A program made the position numbers and the translations under genes. A DNA stretch of 64,000 nt from Mycobacteroides chelonae (GTDB lineage Bacteria > Actinomycetota > Actinomycetes > Mycobacteriales > Mycobacteriaceae): NCBI GenBank assembly GCA_014204435.1, contig JACHLF010000001.1:886889-950888 (forward strand), read 5' to 3'. A model generated the notes under the pieces. The model worked only from the letters and a program-made list of their open reading frames with translations, searched no databases and was not told the origin of the DNA. Of the stretch, positions 23,573 through 32,055 are shown in pieces. Positions within the stretch are counted from its first letter, which is position 1. Each line of letters opens with the position of its first letter.

Positions 23573-24682
23573 GTGAATGCATCCCGGATCAAGGTCGCGC
23601 TCGTTTTCGGCGGGCGCAGTAGTGAGCACGCGATTTCCTGCGTGTCCGCGGGCAGCATTCTGCGCAACCTCGACCAGGACGCCTACGAGGTGGTCGCGGT
23701 AGGGGTCACCCCCGAAGGCGGCTGGGTGCTGACCGATGGCGATCCGGCACAGCTGGCGATCAGTGACCGCACGTTGCCGCAGGTCACCGACGCATCCGGT
23801 CCCGAGCTGGTGCTCACCACCGATCCGCGTCGTGCGGGTCAATTGGTGAATGTCGACTCGAGTGCCGCCGGCCAGGTATTGGCCGCGGTGGATGTGGTGT
23901 TCCCCGTCCTACATGGTCCTTACGGCGAGGACGGCACCATTCAAGGGCTGCTGGAGCTGGCCGGGGTGCCCTATGTCGGTGCGGGCGTGCTCGCGAGTGC
24001 GGCCGGTATGGACAAGGAGTTCACCAAGAAGCTGCTGGCCGCCGAGGGCCTTCCGATCGGCAAGTACGCGGTGATCAGGCCGGGTGCGACCACCTTGACG
24101 CCGGAACAGCGGGAAGACCTGGGACTTCCGGTGTTCGTGAAGCCCGCCCGCGCGGGTTCGTCATTCGGAGTCTCACGGGTGGTCGCATGGGAGGATCTGC
24201 CGGCCGCGATTGCGCATGCGCGCCAGTTCGATCCCAAGGTGATCATCGAGGCAGCCATCATCGGGCGGGAGCTGGAGTGCGGCGTGCTGGAGTTCCCCGA
24301 TGGGGACATCCGGGGCAGTGTGCTCGGTGAGATTCGGGTCGAGGGTGTACGTGGTCGTGAGGACGGTTTCTATGACTTCGAGACCAAATACCTGGACGAC
24401 ACCGCCGAATTGGACGTGCCCGCCAAGGTCGACGACGACGTGAGCGATCAGATCCGCGAGCTGGCGATGGCGGCGTTCCGGGCGATCGATTGCCAGGGTC
24501 TGGCCCGGGTGGACTTCTTCCTCACCGAGGACGGCCCGCTGATCAATGAGATCAACACCATGCCCGGATTCACCACGATTTCGATGTACCCCCGGATGTG
24601 GGCTGCCACGGGTGTTGACTACCCGGCGCTGCTGGACGCGATGGTGCGCACCGCGCTGGCGCGCGGAACGGGCTTGCGATGA
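23573..24682 (+). CDS. ddl: D-alanine-D-alanine ligase
   Basis: 369 residues from the GTG at 23573, where [17 protein letters not shown] starts. It joins two D-alanines with ATP for peptidoglycan and is the D-cycloserine target. ATP-grasp features include [37 protein letters not shown], and the C-terminal [16 protein letters not shown]. The previous gene ends 4 bp earlier. Size matches M. tuberculosis DdlA. Confidence 0.95.
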   Translation: MNASRIKVALVFGGRSSEHAISCVSAGSILRNLDQDAYEVVAVGVTPEGGWVLTDGDPAQLAISDRTLPQVTDASGPELVLTTDPRRAGQLVNVDSSAAGQVLAAVDVVFPVLHGPYGEDGTIQGLLELAGVPYVGAGVLASAAGMDKEFTKKLLAAEGLPIGKYAVIRPGATTLTPEQREDLGLPVFVKPARAGSSFGVSRVVAWEDLPAAIAHARQFDPKVIIEAAIIGRELECGVLEFPDGDIRGSVLGEIRVEGVRGREDGFYDFETKYLDDTAELDVPAKVDDDVSDQIRELAMAAFRAIDCQGLARVDFFLTEDGPLINEINTMPGFTTISMYPRMWAATGVDYPALLDAMVRTALARGTGLR

Positions 24683-24715
24683 GCCGCATGCGCGAAGAGC
24701 GTCGAACGAGGTAGT

Positions 24716-25258
24716 TCAGCGAGGCAGCGGTACCGGATCGGGCTTAACGGCGGGTAGCGCCTTGGCGATTGCATCGGACATCTCCGTCAGCGGTTCCGAA
24801 CCCGCCCCGTCGGGCATCGTCAATGCGATGTAGACACCGCGGTCCACGACGTACCAGGTGCTCACCCCGATTGCGGCATCGGTGATGCGAAACCACTGCA
24901 CCCCGTTGATCTGCTCGACAGAGGTGCCGACCGCGAACTCGGCAGGCCGGTCGACACCGCAGCGTGCGACCACCGAGTCCTTGCCACGGCGCCACGCCGC
25001 CGCGGCCGGTGGTGTGGGCTCCACGATCTCTACTCGCTTCCAGTCGCCCGCCATGCCGACCGGGTAAGCCTTGGCCATGTCCAGGCAGAGTTGCAAATTA
25101 GCTTGTGGTGCAAGGATATTAGTGACCGCCATGGGCTTCTTGTCGTCCTGGAACTGCGCGAACTCGAGGACGCCGAAGAGCACGGCGAGGGCTGCCACCG
25201 CACCGAAAACCGCGATACCGATGAGGAGCTTGCGGGGAGGGCCGTCTTCGGATTGCAC
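24716..25258 (-). CDS. DUF3515 membrane-anchored protein
   Basis: 180 residues with an N-terminal membrane helix at about 12-32 (LIGIAVFGAVAALAVLFGVL) and an extracytoplasmic domain. The domain has two cysteines (LQLCLDMAKAYP and VVARCGVDRP) and a central VQWFRITDAAIGVSTWYVVDRGVYIALT strand region, matching the actinobacterial DUF3515 family (Rv2980 in M. tuberculosis). Function unknown; the position between ddl and thiL is conserved. It is divergent from thiL with 17 bp between starts. Confidence 0.85.
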   Translation of the reverse strand: MQSEDGPPRKLLIGIAVFGAVAALAVLFGVLEFAQFQDDKKPMAVTNILAPQANLQLCLDMAKAYPVGMAGDWKRVEIVEPTPPAAAAWRRGKDSVVARCGVDRPAEFAVGTSVEQINGVQWFRITDAAIGVSTWYVVDRGVYIALTMPDGAGSEPLTEMSDAIAKALPAVKPDPVPLPR

Positions 25259-25275
25259 AGGCCTACACTAACCGA

Positions 25276-26223
25276 GTGCCAAATCTGGGCGATACCGGCG
25301 AGTTCGGCGTGATCGGCCGGCTCACAGCGGGACGTGATCTCGGGGACGACGTGTTGCTCGGTCCGGGGGATGACGCCGCGGTGGTCGCCGCTGCCGACAA
25401 TCGCGTGATGGTCTCCACGGATATGTTGGTGCAGGACAGACATTTTCGGTTGGACTGGTCGTCACCGTCGGACATCGGCCGAAAAGCGGTGGCACAGAAC
25501 GCCGCGGATATCGAGGCAATGGGCGGACGGGTCACCGCGTTTGTGGTCGCAGTGGGTGCGCCCGCGGACACCGATGTCGAGTTCCTCGATCAGCTCAACG
25601 AGGGAGTGTGGGCGGAGGCGACACGGGTGCGGGCGTCGATCGTGGGCGGAGATCTGGTGTCCGCACCTGAACTGGTGATCTCGGTGACTGTGCTCGGCGA
25701 CCTCCAGGGCCGAGCGCCGGTGACCCGTGGTGGCGCCGCGGTGGGGGACACCGTCGCGGTGTGCGGTGCGCTGGGCACGTCATCGGCGGGATTCCGGTTG
25801 TGGCAGGAAGAGATTGACGAATTTCCCGAGCTGCGGCAGGTGCATCTGGTGCCACAGCCGCCCTACGGGCAGGGGCCGGTCGCCGCATTGGCGGGAGCGA
25901 CGGCGATGACCGACGTCTCGGACGGGCTCTTGGCCGACCTAGGGCACATCGCGGAGTCGAGCGCGGTCCACATCGACCTGAGCTCGCCCAGCCTGGAGCC
26001 CTACCTGGCTCCGCTGGCCTCCGCCGCGGGCCTCCTCGATGTCGATCCCTGGGAATGGATCCTGACCGGTGGAGAGGATCATGCGCTGGTCGCGACCTTT
26101 CCCGGTGAGGTCCCGGTGGGCTGGATTCGTATCGGGCAGGTGACGGCGGGGCAAACGGGTGTGACGATTGACGGCGCACCCTGGACTCGGGCAACCGGGT
26201 GGGATTCTTTTCGGCTAAGTTGA
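25276..26223 (+). CDS. thiL: Thiamine-monophosphate kinase ThiL
   Basis: 315 residues from a GTG. It phosphorylates thiamine monophosphate to the active diphosphate. PurM-like ATP-binding features: LGPGDDAAVVAAADNRVMVSTDMLVQDRHF, WSSPSDIGRKAVAQNAADIEAMGG, and AMTDVSDGLLADLGHIAESS. The C-terminal TGGEDHALVATFP is also diagnostic. ung follows 6 bp downstream. Confidence 0.94.
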   Translation: MPNLGDTGEFGVIGRLTAGRDLGDDVLLGPGDDAAVVAAADNRVMVSTDMLVQDRHFRLDWSSPSDIGRKAVAQNAADIEAMGGRVTAFVVAVGAPADTDVEFLDQLNEGVWAEATRVRASIVGGDLVSAPELVISVTVLGDLQGRAPVTRGGAAVGDTVAVCGALGTSSAGFRLWQEEIDEFPELRQVHLVPQPPYGQGPVAALAGATAMTDVSDGLLADLGHIAESSAVHIDLSSPSLEPYLAPLASAAGLLDVDPWEWILTGGEDHALVATFPGEVPVGWIRIGQVTAGQTGVTIDGAPWTRATGWDSFRLS

Positions 26224-26229
26224 CTCTTC

Positions 26230-26910
26230 GTGACTGCCCGACCTCTCGCCGAGCTGGTTGATCCCGGCTGGGCCGATGCGCTGGGTCCCGTTGCCGATCA
26301 GGTGGCCAAGATGGGCGAGTTCCTTCGCGAGGAGAACTCCTCGGGCCGGGGGTACCTGCCCGCCGGGGCAAACGTGCTGCGCGCCTTCACCTATCCGCTG
26401 GCCGATGTTCGGGTGCTCATCGTCGGACAGGATCCCTACCCGACACCCGGGCACGCCATCGGACTGAGCTTTTCGGTGGCCGCCGATGTGCGGCCGCTGC
26501 CACGCAGTCTGGCCAACATCTTCGAGGAGTATCAGAGCGATCTCGGCCTGCCCAAGCCCGCCAACGGTGATCTGACGCCGTGGTCGCAGCAGGGGGTGAT
26601 GCTCCTGAACAGAGTGCTGACCGTGCGGCCGAGCAATCCGGCCTCGCATCGGGGCAAGGGCTGGGAGATCGTGACCGAATGCGCGATCAAGGCGCTTGTC
26701 GCGCGAGGTACCCCGCTAGTCGCCATTCTGTGGGGACGTGACGCGTCGACCCTCAAGCCGATGCTGGGACCCGGTGTGCCGACCATCGAATCGGTGCATC
26801 CGTCGCCCTTGTCTGCCTCGCGTGGATTTTTCGGCTCCAAGCCCTTCAGTCGCGCCAACGAGTTGCTCGCCGAGCTGGGTGCCCAGCCGATCGACTGGCG
26901 GCTGCCGTAA
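26230..26910 (+). CDS. ung: Uracil-DNA glycosylase
   Basis: 226 residues from a GTG. It removes uracil from DNA at the start of base-excision repair. The water-activating motif [19 protein letters not shown] and the DNA-intercalating motif [13 protein letters not shown] are intact. [16 protein letters not shown] is the third family signature. It follows thiL closely and its stop overlaps the start of the lipase gene (TAATG). Confidence 0.96.
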   Translation: MTARPLAELVDPGWADALGPVADQVAKMGEFLREENSSGRGYLPAGANVLRAFTYPLADVRVLIVGQDPYPTPGHAIGLSFSVAADVRPLPRSLANIFEEYQSDLGLPKPANGDLTPWSQQGVMLLNRVLTVRPSNPASHRGKGWEIVTECAIKALVARGTPLVAILWGRDASTLKPMLGPGVPTIESVHPSPLSASRGFFGSKPFSRANELLAELGAQPIDWRLP

Positions 26911-28208
26911 TGCGTTGGTCGACGGGCGCGTTGGCGGCCCTGGGTGGTGTCACGGCCGCTGTGGCGACGGGCGGTACCGCCCTGCGCACACCGGCCGTGG
27001 TGGACCGGCTCAACGAATGGGCTGCCCGTCGGCTCTCGGCGGAGCAGCGGGCAGACCCGTACTCGGCCATCTTGCCGACTCCGATCACCGGTGACCACTT
27101 CTACAGCGATCCAGGCGATCTGAGCTTGCTGGCGCCTGGGGAAGTGGTCCGGGCCGATCGGGTGTCGCCCAGGCTGCCGCTGCGTAGGGCGACCATGCAG
27201 CGGATCATGGTGCGCTCCACCGATACCGCGGGCAATGCCGTCCCGGTGACGGCGGCGTTGATCGAGCCGGAGCGTCCGTGGCATGGGCCCGGCTCACGCC
27301 CGGTGGTGGTGCGCAACCAGGCCATCAACTCTCTGGGACTGAAGTTCACGCCGTCCTATCGCTTGTCCCACCTGTGGTACCGGGACAATCCGCCGATGTT
27401 TCCGTTCCTGTCCGCACAGAACTATGCCGTGCTGTTTCCGGATCACGAAGGCCCGCGGATGTCGTATGCGGCCGGAAAGATGGCAGGGCACGCGGTGCTG
27501 GACTCGGTGCGCGGAATGCTCTCCGAGCGGCCCGATCTCGCCGACTCACCGATCGTCATGCACGGCTACAGCGGTGGAGCCATCGCCACCGTGTGGGCGG
27601 CCCAGTTGCAGCCGACGTACGCACCCGAGCTGCGTATCGCGGCTGCGGCAGCAGGAGGAACGCCCACGGACTACGCCCTGCTGTACGGCAGCATGAACCG
27701 CGGTCTGGGCGCGGGTCTGTTCGCGGCCGCCACCATTGGCCAGGCCCGCGAGTTCCCGGAACTGGTGCAGATATTCGGCGACTTCGCGCTCTACTGCGCG
27801 ATCCGGGCCAAGGACATGCCGCAGCCCCCGCTGGCCGCGGCCGGGCTGCTGCGATTCGACCTGGACTTGCTCTCGGCGATCGAGCGGCCCTTCGAATCGG
27901 AGCTGGGACGCCACGTGATCTCCGCCAACCGGCCGGGCGCGCTCACACCGACCATGCCGGTGTTGCTGTACCACGGTTCGCGCAGCAAGGCGGTTGGCGA
28001 TCTGTTTATCCCCGAAGAGGGAGCGATTGCGCTGCGCGACGCATGGCGCGCCAACGGCGCCGAGGTCGACTACTGGCCTCTGCCCGGGGAGCATGTCACC
28101 GCGGACATGATGGCGATCCCGTGGGTTGTGAACTGGATTCGAAAGAAGCTGCTCGGTCAAGCCAGCTGTTCGTTTTTGCCGAGTGCGGCGAATCGATGTG
28201 CTGAATAG
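26910..28208 (+). CDS. Secretory lipase (LIP) family protein
   Basis: 432 residues. The N-terminus has a weak signal-like helix (ALAALGGVTAAVATGGTAL). The alpha/beta-hydrolase nucleophile elbow is GYSGG (in VMHGYSGGAIATVWAA), with the LIP-type LFPDHEGPRMSYAAGK upstream and VLLYHGSRSKAVGDLFIP and GEHVTADM providing the likely Asp and His regions. Family members hydrolyse lipids or esters outside the cell. The last 15 residues run beyond the domain. It is convergent with the membrane protein gene at 28231. Confidence 0.82.
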   Translation: MRWSTGALAALGGVTAAVATGGTALRTPAVVDRLNEWAARRLSAEQRADPYSAILPTPITGDHFYSDPGDLSLLAPGEVVRADRVSPRLPLRRATMQRIMVRSTDTAGNAVPVTAALIEPERPWHGPGSRPVVVRNQAINSLGLKFTPSYRLSHLWYRDNPPMFPFLSAQNYAVLFPDHEGPRMSYAAGKMAGHAVLDSVRGMLSERPDLADSPIVMHGYSGGAIATVWAAQLQPTYAPELRIAAAAAGGTPTDYALLYGSMNRGLGAGLFAAATIGQAREFPELVQIFGDFALYCAIRAKDMPQPPLAAAGLLRFDLDLLSAIERPFESELGRHVISANRPGALTPTMPVLLYHGSRSKAVGDLFIPEEGAIALRDAWRANGAEVDYWPLPGEHVTADMMAIPWVVNWIRKKLLGQASCSFLPSAANRCAE

Positions 28209-28230
28209 GTAAGTTTCGGTGCGTTCGGAG

Positions 28231-29040
28231 TCAGGTACAGATGTATGAATGTCGTGCTCGGGTCAAGGAAGCTTCGGTGCCAAGTTCGCTGCGCGTCTCC
28301 GGAAATTCTATGTAGGTTTGTATGTATCTGTAGACCGCTGTGGGATCGATGTCGAATTTCCGGCAATCAATTTCGATCATCGGTACTGGTGGAAGTCGAT
28401 CTATCCGCCAAATTCGCGTGGTATATCGGCGATCCCAACGTGAGTTGGCATAGCCGAATATCAGGATTACTGGATGACCGTTGAACGCCGATTTTATGCC
28501 CGCGACACTAGGCCATTCTAAGGATGATTGAAAGCTCCACCCGCGTTGCGCGATGCCTTGATCGGAGAGCACTACTCCGCCGCGGCGGATGCGCCTGAAG
28601 GCCACTGACGCTCCGAATGACGCGAACCCGAGACCGAGCATGCCCGGCAGAACCGCACCGCCCGGGAATCCCTCATGCTGGCGGGCGAACATCTCGGCGG
28701 CAGCCACGGCACAAAAGATCGTTGAACACATGGCCACTGCAACGAGAATCATAAACTGCCAGGTTGAATGGCGGATTTCCGTCCCTGAAATGCCGCCTCG
28801 CTCTACTGTCCGAATCTCGGTCGAAAGTTCCACGCGCCGGAATCGACCGACTACGCCATATGCAATCACGAAGATGATCAGCAGGGCGAACAGCAGACAG
28901 TATCTGAACACCGCATCGTTGCCTGCTTGTGTGGCTGCAATACCCGCCAGGATCGAGACCGTCGCGAGGGCGATCAATACTGCCATCGCGAGATAGAACC
29001 TCACACTGTCCCGTAGGACGGGATGTTCAAAAGACTGCAT
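28231..29040 (-). CDS. Membrane protein, candidate immunity partner of the upstream WXG protein
   Basis: 269 residues with four membrane segments at about 16-36, 46-64, 92-114 and 126-146, then a cytosolic C-terminal domain starting RRIRRGGVVLSDQGIAQRGW. The repeated theme of membrane pairs plus a bPH-like strand domain is seen in other actinobacterial small membrane proteins, but I cannot name a family. It overlaps the preceding WXG gene by 14 bp, so expression is coupled. As the last gene of the operon it is the best candidate for an immunity protein against the hydrophobic effector before it; this is inference. Confidence 0.6.
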   Translation of the reverse strand: MQSFEHPVLRDSVRFYLAMAVLIALATVSILAGIAATQAGNDAVFRYCLLFALLIIFVIAYGVVGRFRRVELSTEIRTVERGGISGTEIRHSTWQFMILVAVAMCSTIFCAVAAAEMFARQHEGFPGGAVLPGMLGLGFASFGASVAFRRIRRGGVVLSDQGIAQRGWSFQSSLEWPSVAGIKSAFNGHPVILIFGYANSRWDRRYTTRIWRIDRLPPVPMIEIDCRKFDIDPTAVYRYIQTYIEFPETRSELGTEASLTRARHSYICT

Positions 29041-30184
29041 CCCATGCGCCTTTAGCCAGCCCGCCGATGGCTTTTCCTGTGTCCGCGACTGCGTCGGCTC
29101 CGTCGCCGATTGCGTCGCCGATTCCGACGATGCCGTTCTGGTACAGCGAATCGACCGCGCCGGATGTAAATATTCCGACGACTGCTCCGCCCACAGCGCC
29201 GGCGGCTGTTCCCACGATTGGCACTGGAATTGCGGTACCGATCGCTGCCCCCGCTAGCACGGAAGCGCCGAAGCCGACCCCGCCCGAAACGATAGCCTGT
29301 TCAACGTCTTTGCCATGGGCGATGTCGTACACGACGCCGCCCACCGCTAGTGCTCCGCCAGCCTTCATGCCGATGCGATCCGCGCGTACTTCCACGCTCG
29401 TTCCCGCCCTCGCGATGTCGTCGGCGGCTAAGGCTCTAGACATGTAGACATCTTGATACATCGTTGCGGCAGCGGTGCCCGGAGGTGCATTCCTCGCTAA
29501 GTCCAGAAATCTTGCCGATTCATCGGCAAGGAACTGCGAGTGTCTCAATAGTGTGGAGGAATAGGCGGCGGCGAGTGTGCCGGCTGCACCATTGATCAGG
29601 TCGCCTACGACGAAGAACCACTTGCTTGTGATATCCGCCCACACATTGTTCAAGGTATCGGTGGCCAGTTTTTCGATCTTGCGAGCGAACTCGGCATTCG
29701 TCATCGCGGTGTTGTAGGCTTCCACAAGTTTGGCGTGACGATCTGATGCAGCGACTGCGTCGCTGTATGCGCAGACAGCCTGGGGTGTCGCCGCCTCTCC
29801 CGATGGCGGTGAGCCCGGGGCAGGCGGGGCTGGTCCAGGCTCTTGAATGAAAAAGTCGTTCAGGGTCAATCCCGCAGCGGTCGCGTCGTCACGAACTCGT
29901 TGCATGTCGGATTGCGCTTGCTGTATCTCGGCGGCGTAATTGTCGAATGCTCGTGCGCTATCTCTGGCGGCGGTTTCCAGTCCGTCGGCCTTGGCTGACC
30001 CGCTTGCCATTCTTGCGGCGAAGGCATCGCCGCTATCGCCCTGCCAGCCCGCACGTGCCGCATTCCGGGCGTTGACGATCTGATCCACTGCATTCGAGAT
30101 ATGCCCGCCCAGTGTGTCGCGGAGCCACACCGCGGCGGTGCGGACTTCCTCTGGGCTGCCTTCGATTTTCGTGTCGATGGGCAT
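29027..30184 (-). CDS. Large WXG100-type ESX effector with glycine-zipper membrane-insertion region
   Basis: 385 residues. Residues 1-110 form a WXG100-like domain with GWQGDSGDAFAARM (W-Q-G) and long flanking helices. A proline-rich linker (GPAPPAPGSPPSGE) follows at about 116-130. Residues 275-355 are a long Gly/Ala-rich hydrophobic stretch ([31 protein letters not shown]), like glycine-zipper segments of membrane-inserting toxins. This fits a type VII-secreted effector that acts on membranes. The gene lies between a small ESX partner gene (4 bp upstream) and a membrane protein gene (14-bp overlap), mirroring the cassette at 4629-6458. Confidence 0.7.
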   Translation of the reverse strand: MPIDTKIEGSPEEVRTAAVWLRDTLGGHISNAVDQIVNARNAARAGWQGDSGDAFAARMASGSAKADGLETAARDSARAFDNYAAEIQQAQSDMQRVRDDATAAGLTLNDFFIQEPGPAPPAPGSPPSGEAATPQAVCAYSDAVAASDRHAKLVEAYNTAMTNAEFARKIEKLATDTLNNVWADITSKWFFVVGDLINGAAGTLAAAYSSTLLRHSQFLADESARFLDLARNAPPGTAAATMYQDVYMSRALAADDIARAGTSVEVRADRIGMKAGGALAVGGVVYDIAHGKDVEQAIVSGGVGFGASVLAGAAIGTAIPVPIVGTAAGAVGGAVVGIFTSGAVDSLYQNGIVGIGDAIGDGADAVADTGKAIGGLAKGAWDAVF

Positions 30185-30188
30185 GTGA

Positions 30189-30473
30189 TCATCCCTGCCA
30201 GTTGATTTGATTCAGTGGCTCTGCTGCGGCCTCGTCGAGAGTGCGGTAGTTGGAGTTGGCTGCGGCAACCGCAGCGCCAGCCGCCGTGACTGCGACGACA
30301 AGCTGACCGGCGTTGTCGACGATTCTTCCGAGAATTCCGAGAATGGCAGGTGCACCGAGCCCACCGTCAACCGAATCCGGTGAGGACCCGCTTACGCTGT
30401 CGAGGTCCTTGCCGGCGTCGGACAGGGAATTAGAAATCATGTCCAACGAGTCGTGGTCGACGTGGAGTGTCAT
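30189..30473 (-). CDS. Small type VII secretion partner protein
   Basis: 94 residues from the ATG at 30473, beginning MTLHVDHDSLDMISNSLSDA. The length, the helical hairpin and the C-terminal INWQG are in line with small ESX-associated proteins; the central turn lacks a classical W-x-G. Its start overlaps the stop of the preceding gene (TGATG), and the large effector follows 4 bp downstream. It probably forms a dimer with the effector for export. Confidence 0.65.
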   Translation of the reverse strand: MTLHVDHDSLDMISNSLSDAGKDLDSVSGSSPDSVDGGLGAPAILGILGRIVDNAGQLVVAVTAAGAAVAAANSNYRTLDEAAAEPLNQINWQG

Positions 30474-30895
30474 CAATGTCCCCTTCGAAGTTCGTTGGGA
30501 ATGGAAACATCGAGCATCAGAAGGTGAAAGGGGTGGGCGTCTTGCAGCTGGGATAGATCGGCAGTCGCTATGGAGATCCATGCTTGGTCATCCCCACAAC
30601 AATGGCGCAACCGGTCGATATCCGAATACACGAGCAATGCCGTCCGGCCGTCTCGAGTCTGACGCATATCAACTCGGGCGCACGCCGGGTCGTTTACCTT
30701 TTCCGCACAAGGCAAGTAGACCACCGGCGGAAGGTCGACGTGGAAAACAGTCGGAGCTGCGTCGACAACCCCATGGGCGAGGTCATCGCTATTCAGGGCG
30801 CCTACCTTCGCTGCGTGACGCTCCTCGGCTTGTGAATACCCCAAATCCCGCCCCTCCACCCGCGATTTGCCCAATAAACGCCACGAAGCTATCAC
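30473..30895 (-). CDS. SAV_915/SseB-like protein at the head of the type VII operon
   Basis: Up to 140 residues; the true start may be later (a TTG near 30840 follows a GGAGGGG). The C-terminal 80 residues are domain-like: VVYLPCAEKVNDPACARVDM, RQTRDGRTALLVYSDIDRLRHCCG, QAWISIATADL and LLMLDVSIPNELRRG. This is the pattern I remember for the SAV_915 family, related to SseB. The 1-bp overlap with the small ESX partner gene shows they are one operon. Function unknown; recurring neighbours of ESX toxins of this type are plausible accessory or export factors. Confidence 0.6.
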   Translation of the reverse strand: MIASWRLLGKSRVEGRDLGYSQAEERHAAKVGALNSDDLAHGVVDAAPTVFHVDLPPVVYLPCAEKVNDPACARVDMRQTRDGRTALLVYSDIDRLRHCCGDDQAWISIATADLSQLQDAHPFHLLMLDVSIPNELRRGH

Positions 30896-30939
30896 ACGTC
30901 CGGTTGCGTCCGTCGCGGCTCAGTCTGCGCCGCGTTAGT

Positions 30940-31707
30940 TCAGGGCCAGACGGGCTTGCGCTTGCCTACGAAGGCGTCGACACCCTCGATACCGGTCGGG
31001 CTGACCGACGCCTCGGCGATACTGGCCTGCTCCAAGTCCAGTTGTGCGTTGAGGGTGTTGTCAGTGCTCAGGCGCAGCAGGCGACTAATGCGGTTCTGGG
31101 CCTCGCGCGGACCGGCGGCCAGTTTCTCGGCGATGGACACCGCGGTCACCTGTACCTCAGCGTCGGCAACCACGCGACTCAGTAGTCCGATGGATAGTGC
31201 CTCGGGGGCCTCGACTACGCGATCTGTTAGCAGAATGTCGGCGGCGCGGGCCTTGCCGACGACGCGGGGCAGCGCCCAGGACATGCCGCCGTCCGAGGAG
31301 TACCCGATACCGGGGTACGCGGCACGCAGCTTGGTCGACTCGCCACCGATCGCGATATCGGCCAGCAGCACCAGGCTCAGTCCGCCGCCGGCGGCCCAAC
31401 CGTGCACGGAGGCCACTACCGGGCGATCGGCGGCGCTGACCGCACGCACGAAATCATGCAGGCGACCGGCGAGATCGTCGAGCTTGGCCGCCCGGTCCTC
31501 GGCACCGGCGAAGTCGCGCACATTGCCACCGGCGCAGAAGTTGGCTCCGCTGCTGGTCAGCAAGATCGCACCGACCTCGGCAGGCAGAGCGCGCAGTACC
31601 GGCACGGCGGCGTCGAGGCCGGCGAAGTCCAGTGAGGTACCGGCCGCCGCAGTGGCGATGGTGACGTGCAGAACGCCGTTGTGAACGGCGACGTAATCAG
31701 AAGTCAC
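30940..31707 (-). CDS. Enoyl-CoA hydratase/isomerase family protein
   Basis: 255 residues of the crotonase fold: AILLTSSGANFCAGGNVRDF supplies the first oxyanion-hole motif, and HGWAAGGGLSLVLLADIAIGGESTKLRAAYPGIG the second. RPVVASV precedes it as usual. The residues at the usual catalytic glutamates are not both obvious (SDGGMSWALPRVVG), so an isomerase or thioesterase activity is as likely as hydration. The C-terminus FVGKRKPVWP is typical. It is 18 bp downstream of rpmB on the same strand. Confidence 0.85.
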   Translation of the reverse strand: MTSDYVAVHNGVLHVTIATAAAGTSLDFAGLDAAVPVLRALPAEVGAILLTSSGANFCAGGNVRDFAGAEDRAAKLDDLAGRLHDFVRAVSAADRPVVASVHGWAAGGGLSLVLLADIAIGGESTKLRAAYPGIGYSSDGGMSWALPRVVGKARAADILLTDRVVEAPEALSIGLLSRVVADAEVQVTAVSIAEKLAAGPREAQNRISRLLRLSTDNTLNAQLDLEQASIAEASVSPTGIEGVDAFVGKRKPVWP

Positions 31708-31725
31708 GGCAGGTCACGGACGCTA

Positions 31726-31923
31726 TCAGGCGCCGCGGACGACCTTGCCGGCTTTGATGCAGGAGGTGCAGGCGTTGACGCGCTGCTTGTTGCCACCGGG
31801 GGAGGTGACGGCGTGGACCGTCTGGATGTTCGGGTTCCAGCGACGGTTGGTACGCCGGTGCGAGTGCGAAACCGACTTGCCGAAGCCGGGTCCCTTGCCG
31901 CACACGTCGCAGACGGCAGCCAT
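31726..31923 (-). CDS. rpmB: 50S ribosomal protein L28
   Basis: 65 residues starting [21 protein letters not shown]. The CxxC pair at the N-terminus (CDVC) and the second one ([10 protein letters not shown]) make this the zinc-containing form of L28, not the cysteine-free paralogue found under zinc starvation. [16 protein letters not shown] is the rRNA-binding core. It is divergent from the DAK2 gene with 132 bp between. Confidence 0.95.
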   Translation of the reverse strand: MAAVCDVCGKGPGFGKSVSHSHRRTNRRWNPNIQTVHAVTSPGGNKQRVNACTSCIKAGKVVRGA

Positions 31924-32055
31924 AGTGAAACTCCTCAAACTCGCGATTCCGGCCAACGACCTGTTCAGGGTGGCCCACAACCCTGCAAGGATAGCTTGAC
32001 CGGCCTGTGAACACCAAAATGGGCTGTGTCGGCTTCGGTAGATAGGCTTTCCCGC

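Noticed and set aside
30896-30939. A terminator between the type VII operon and echA
   Set aside because: Only weak GC-rich inverted bases and no T-run could be found.
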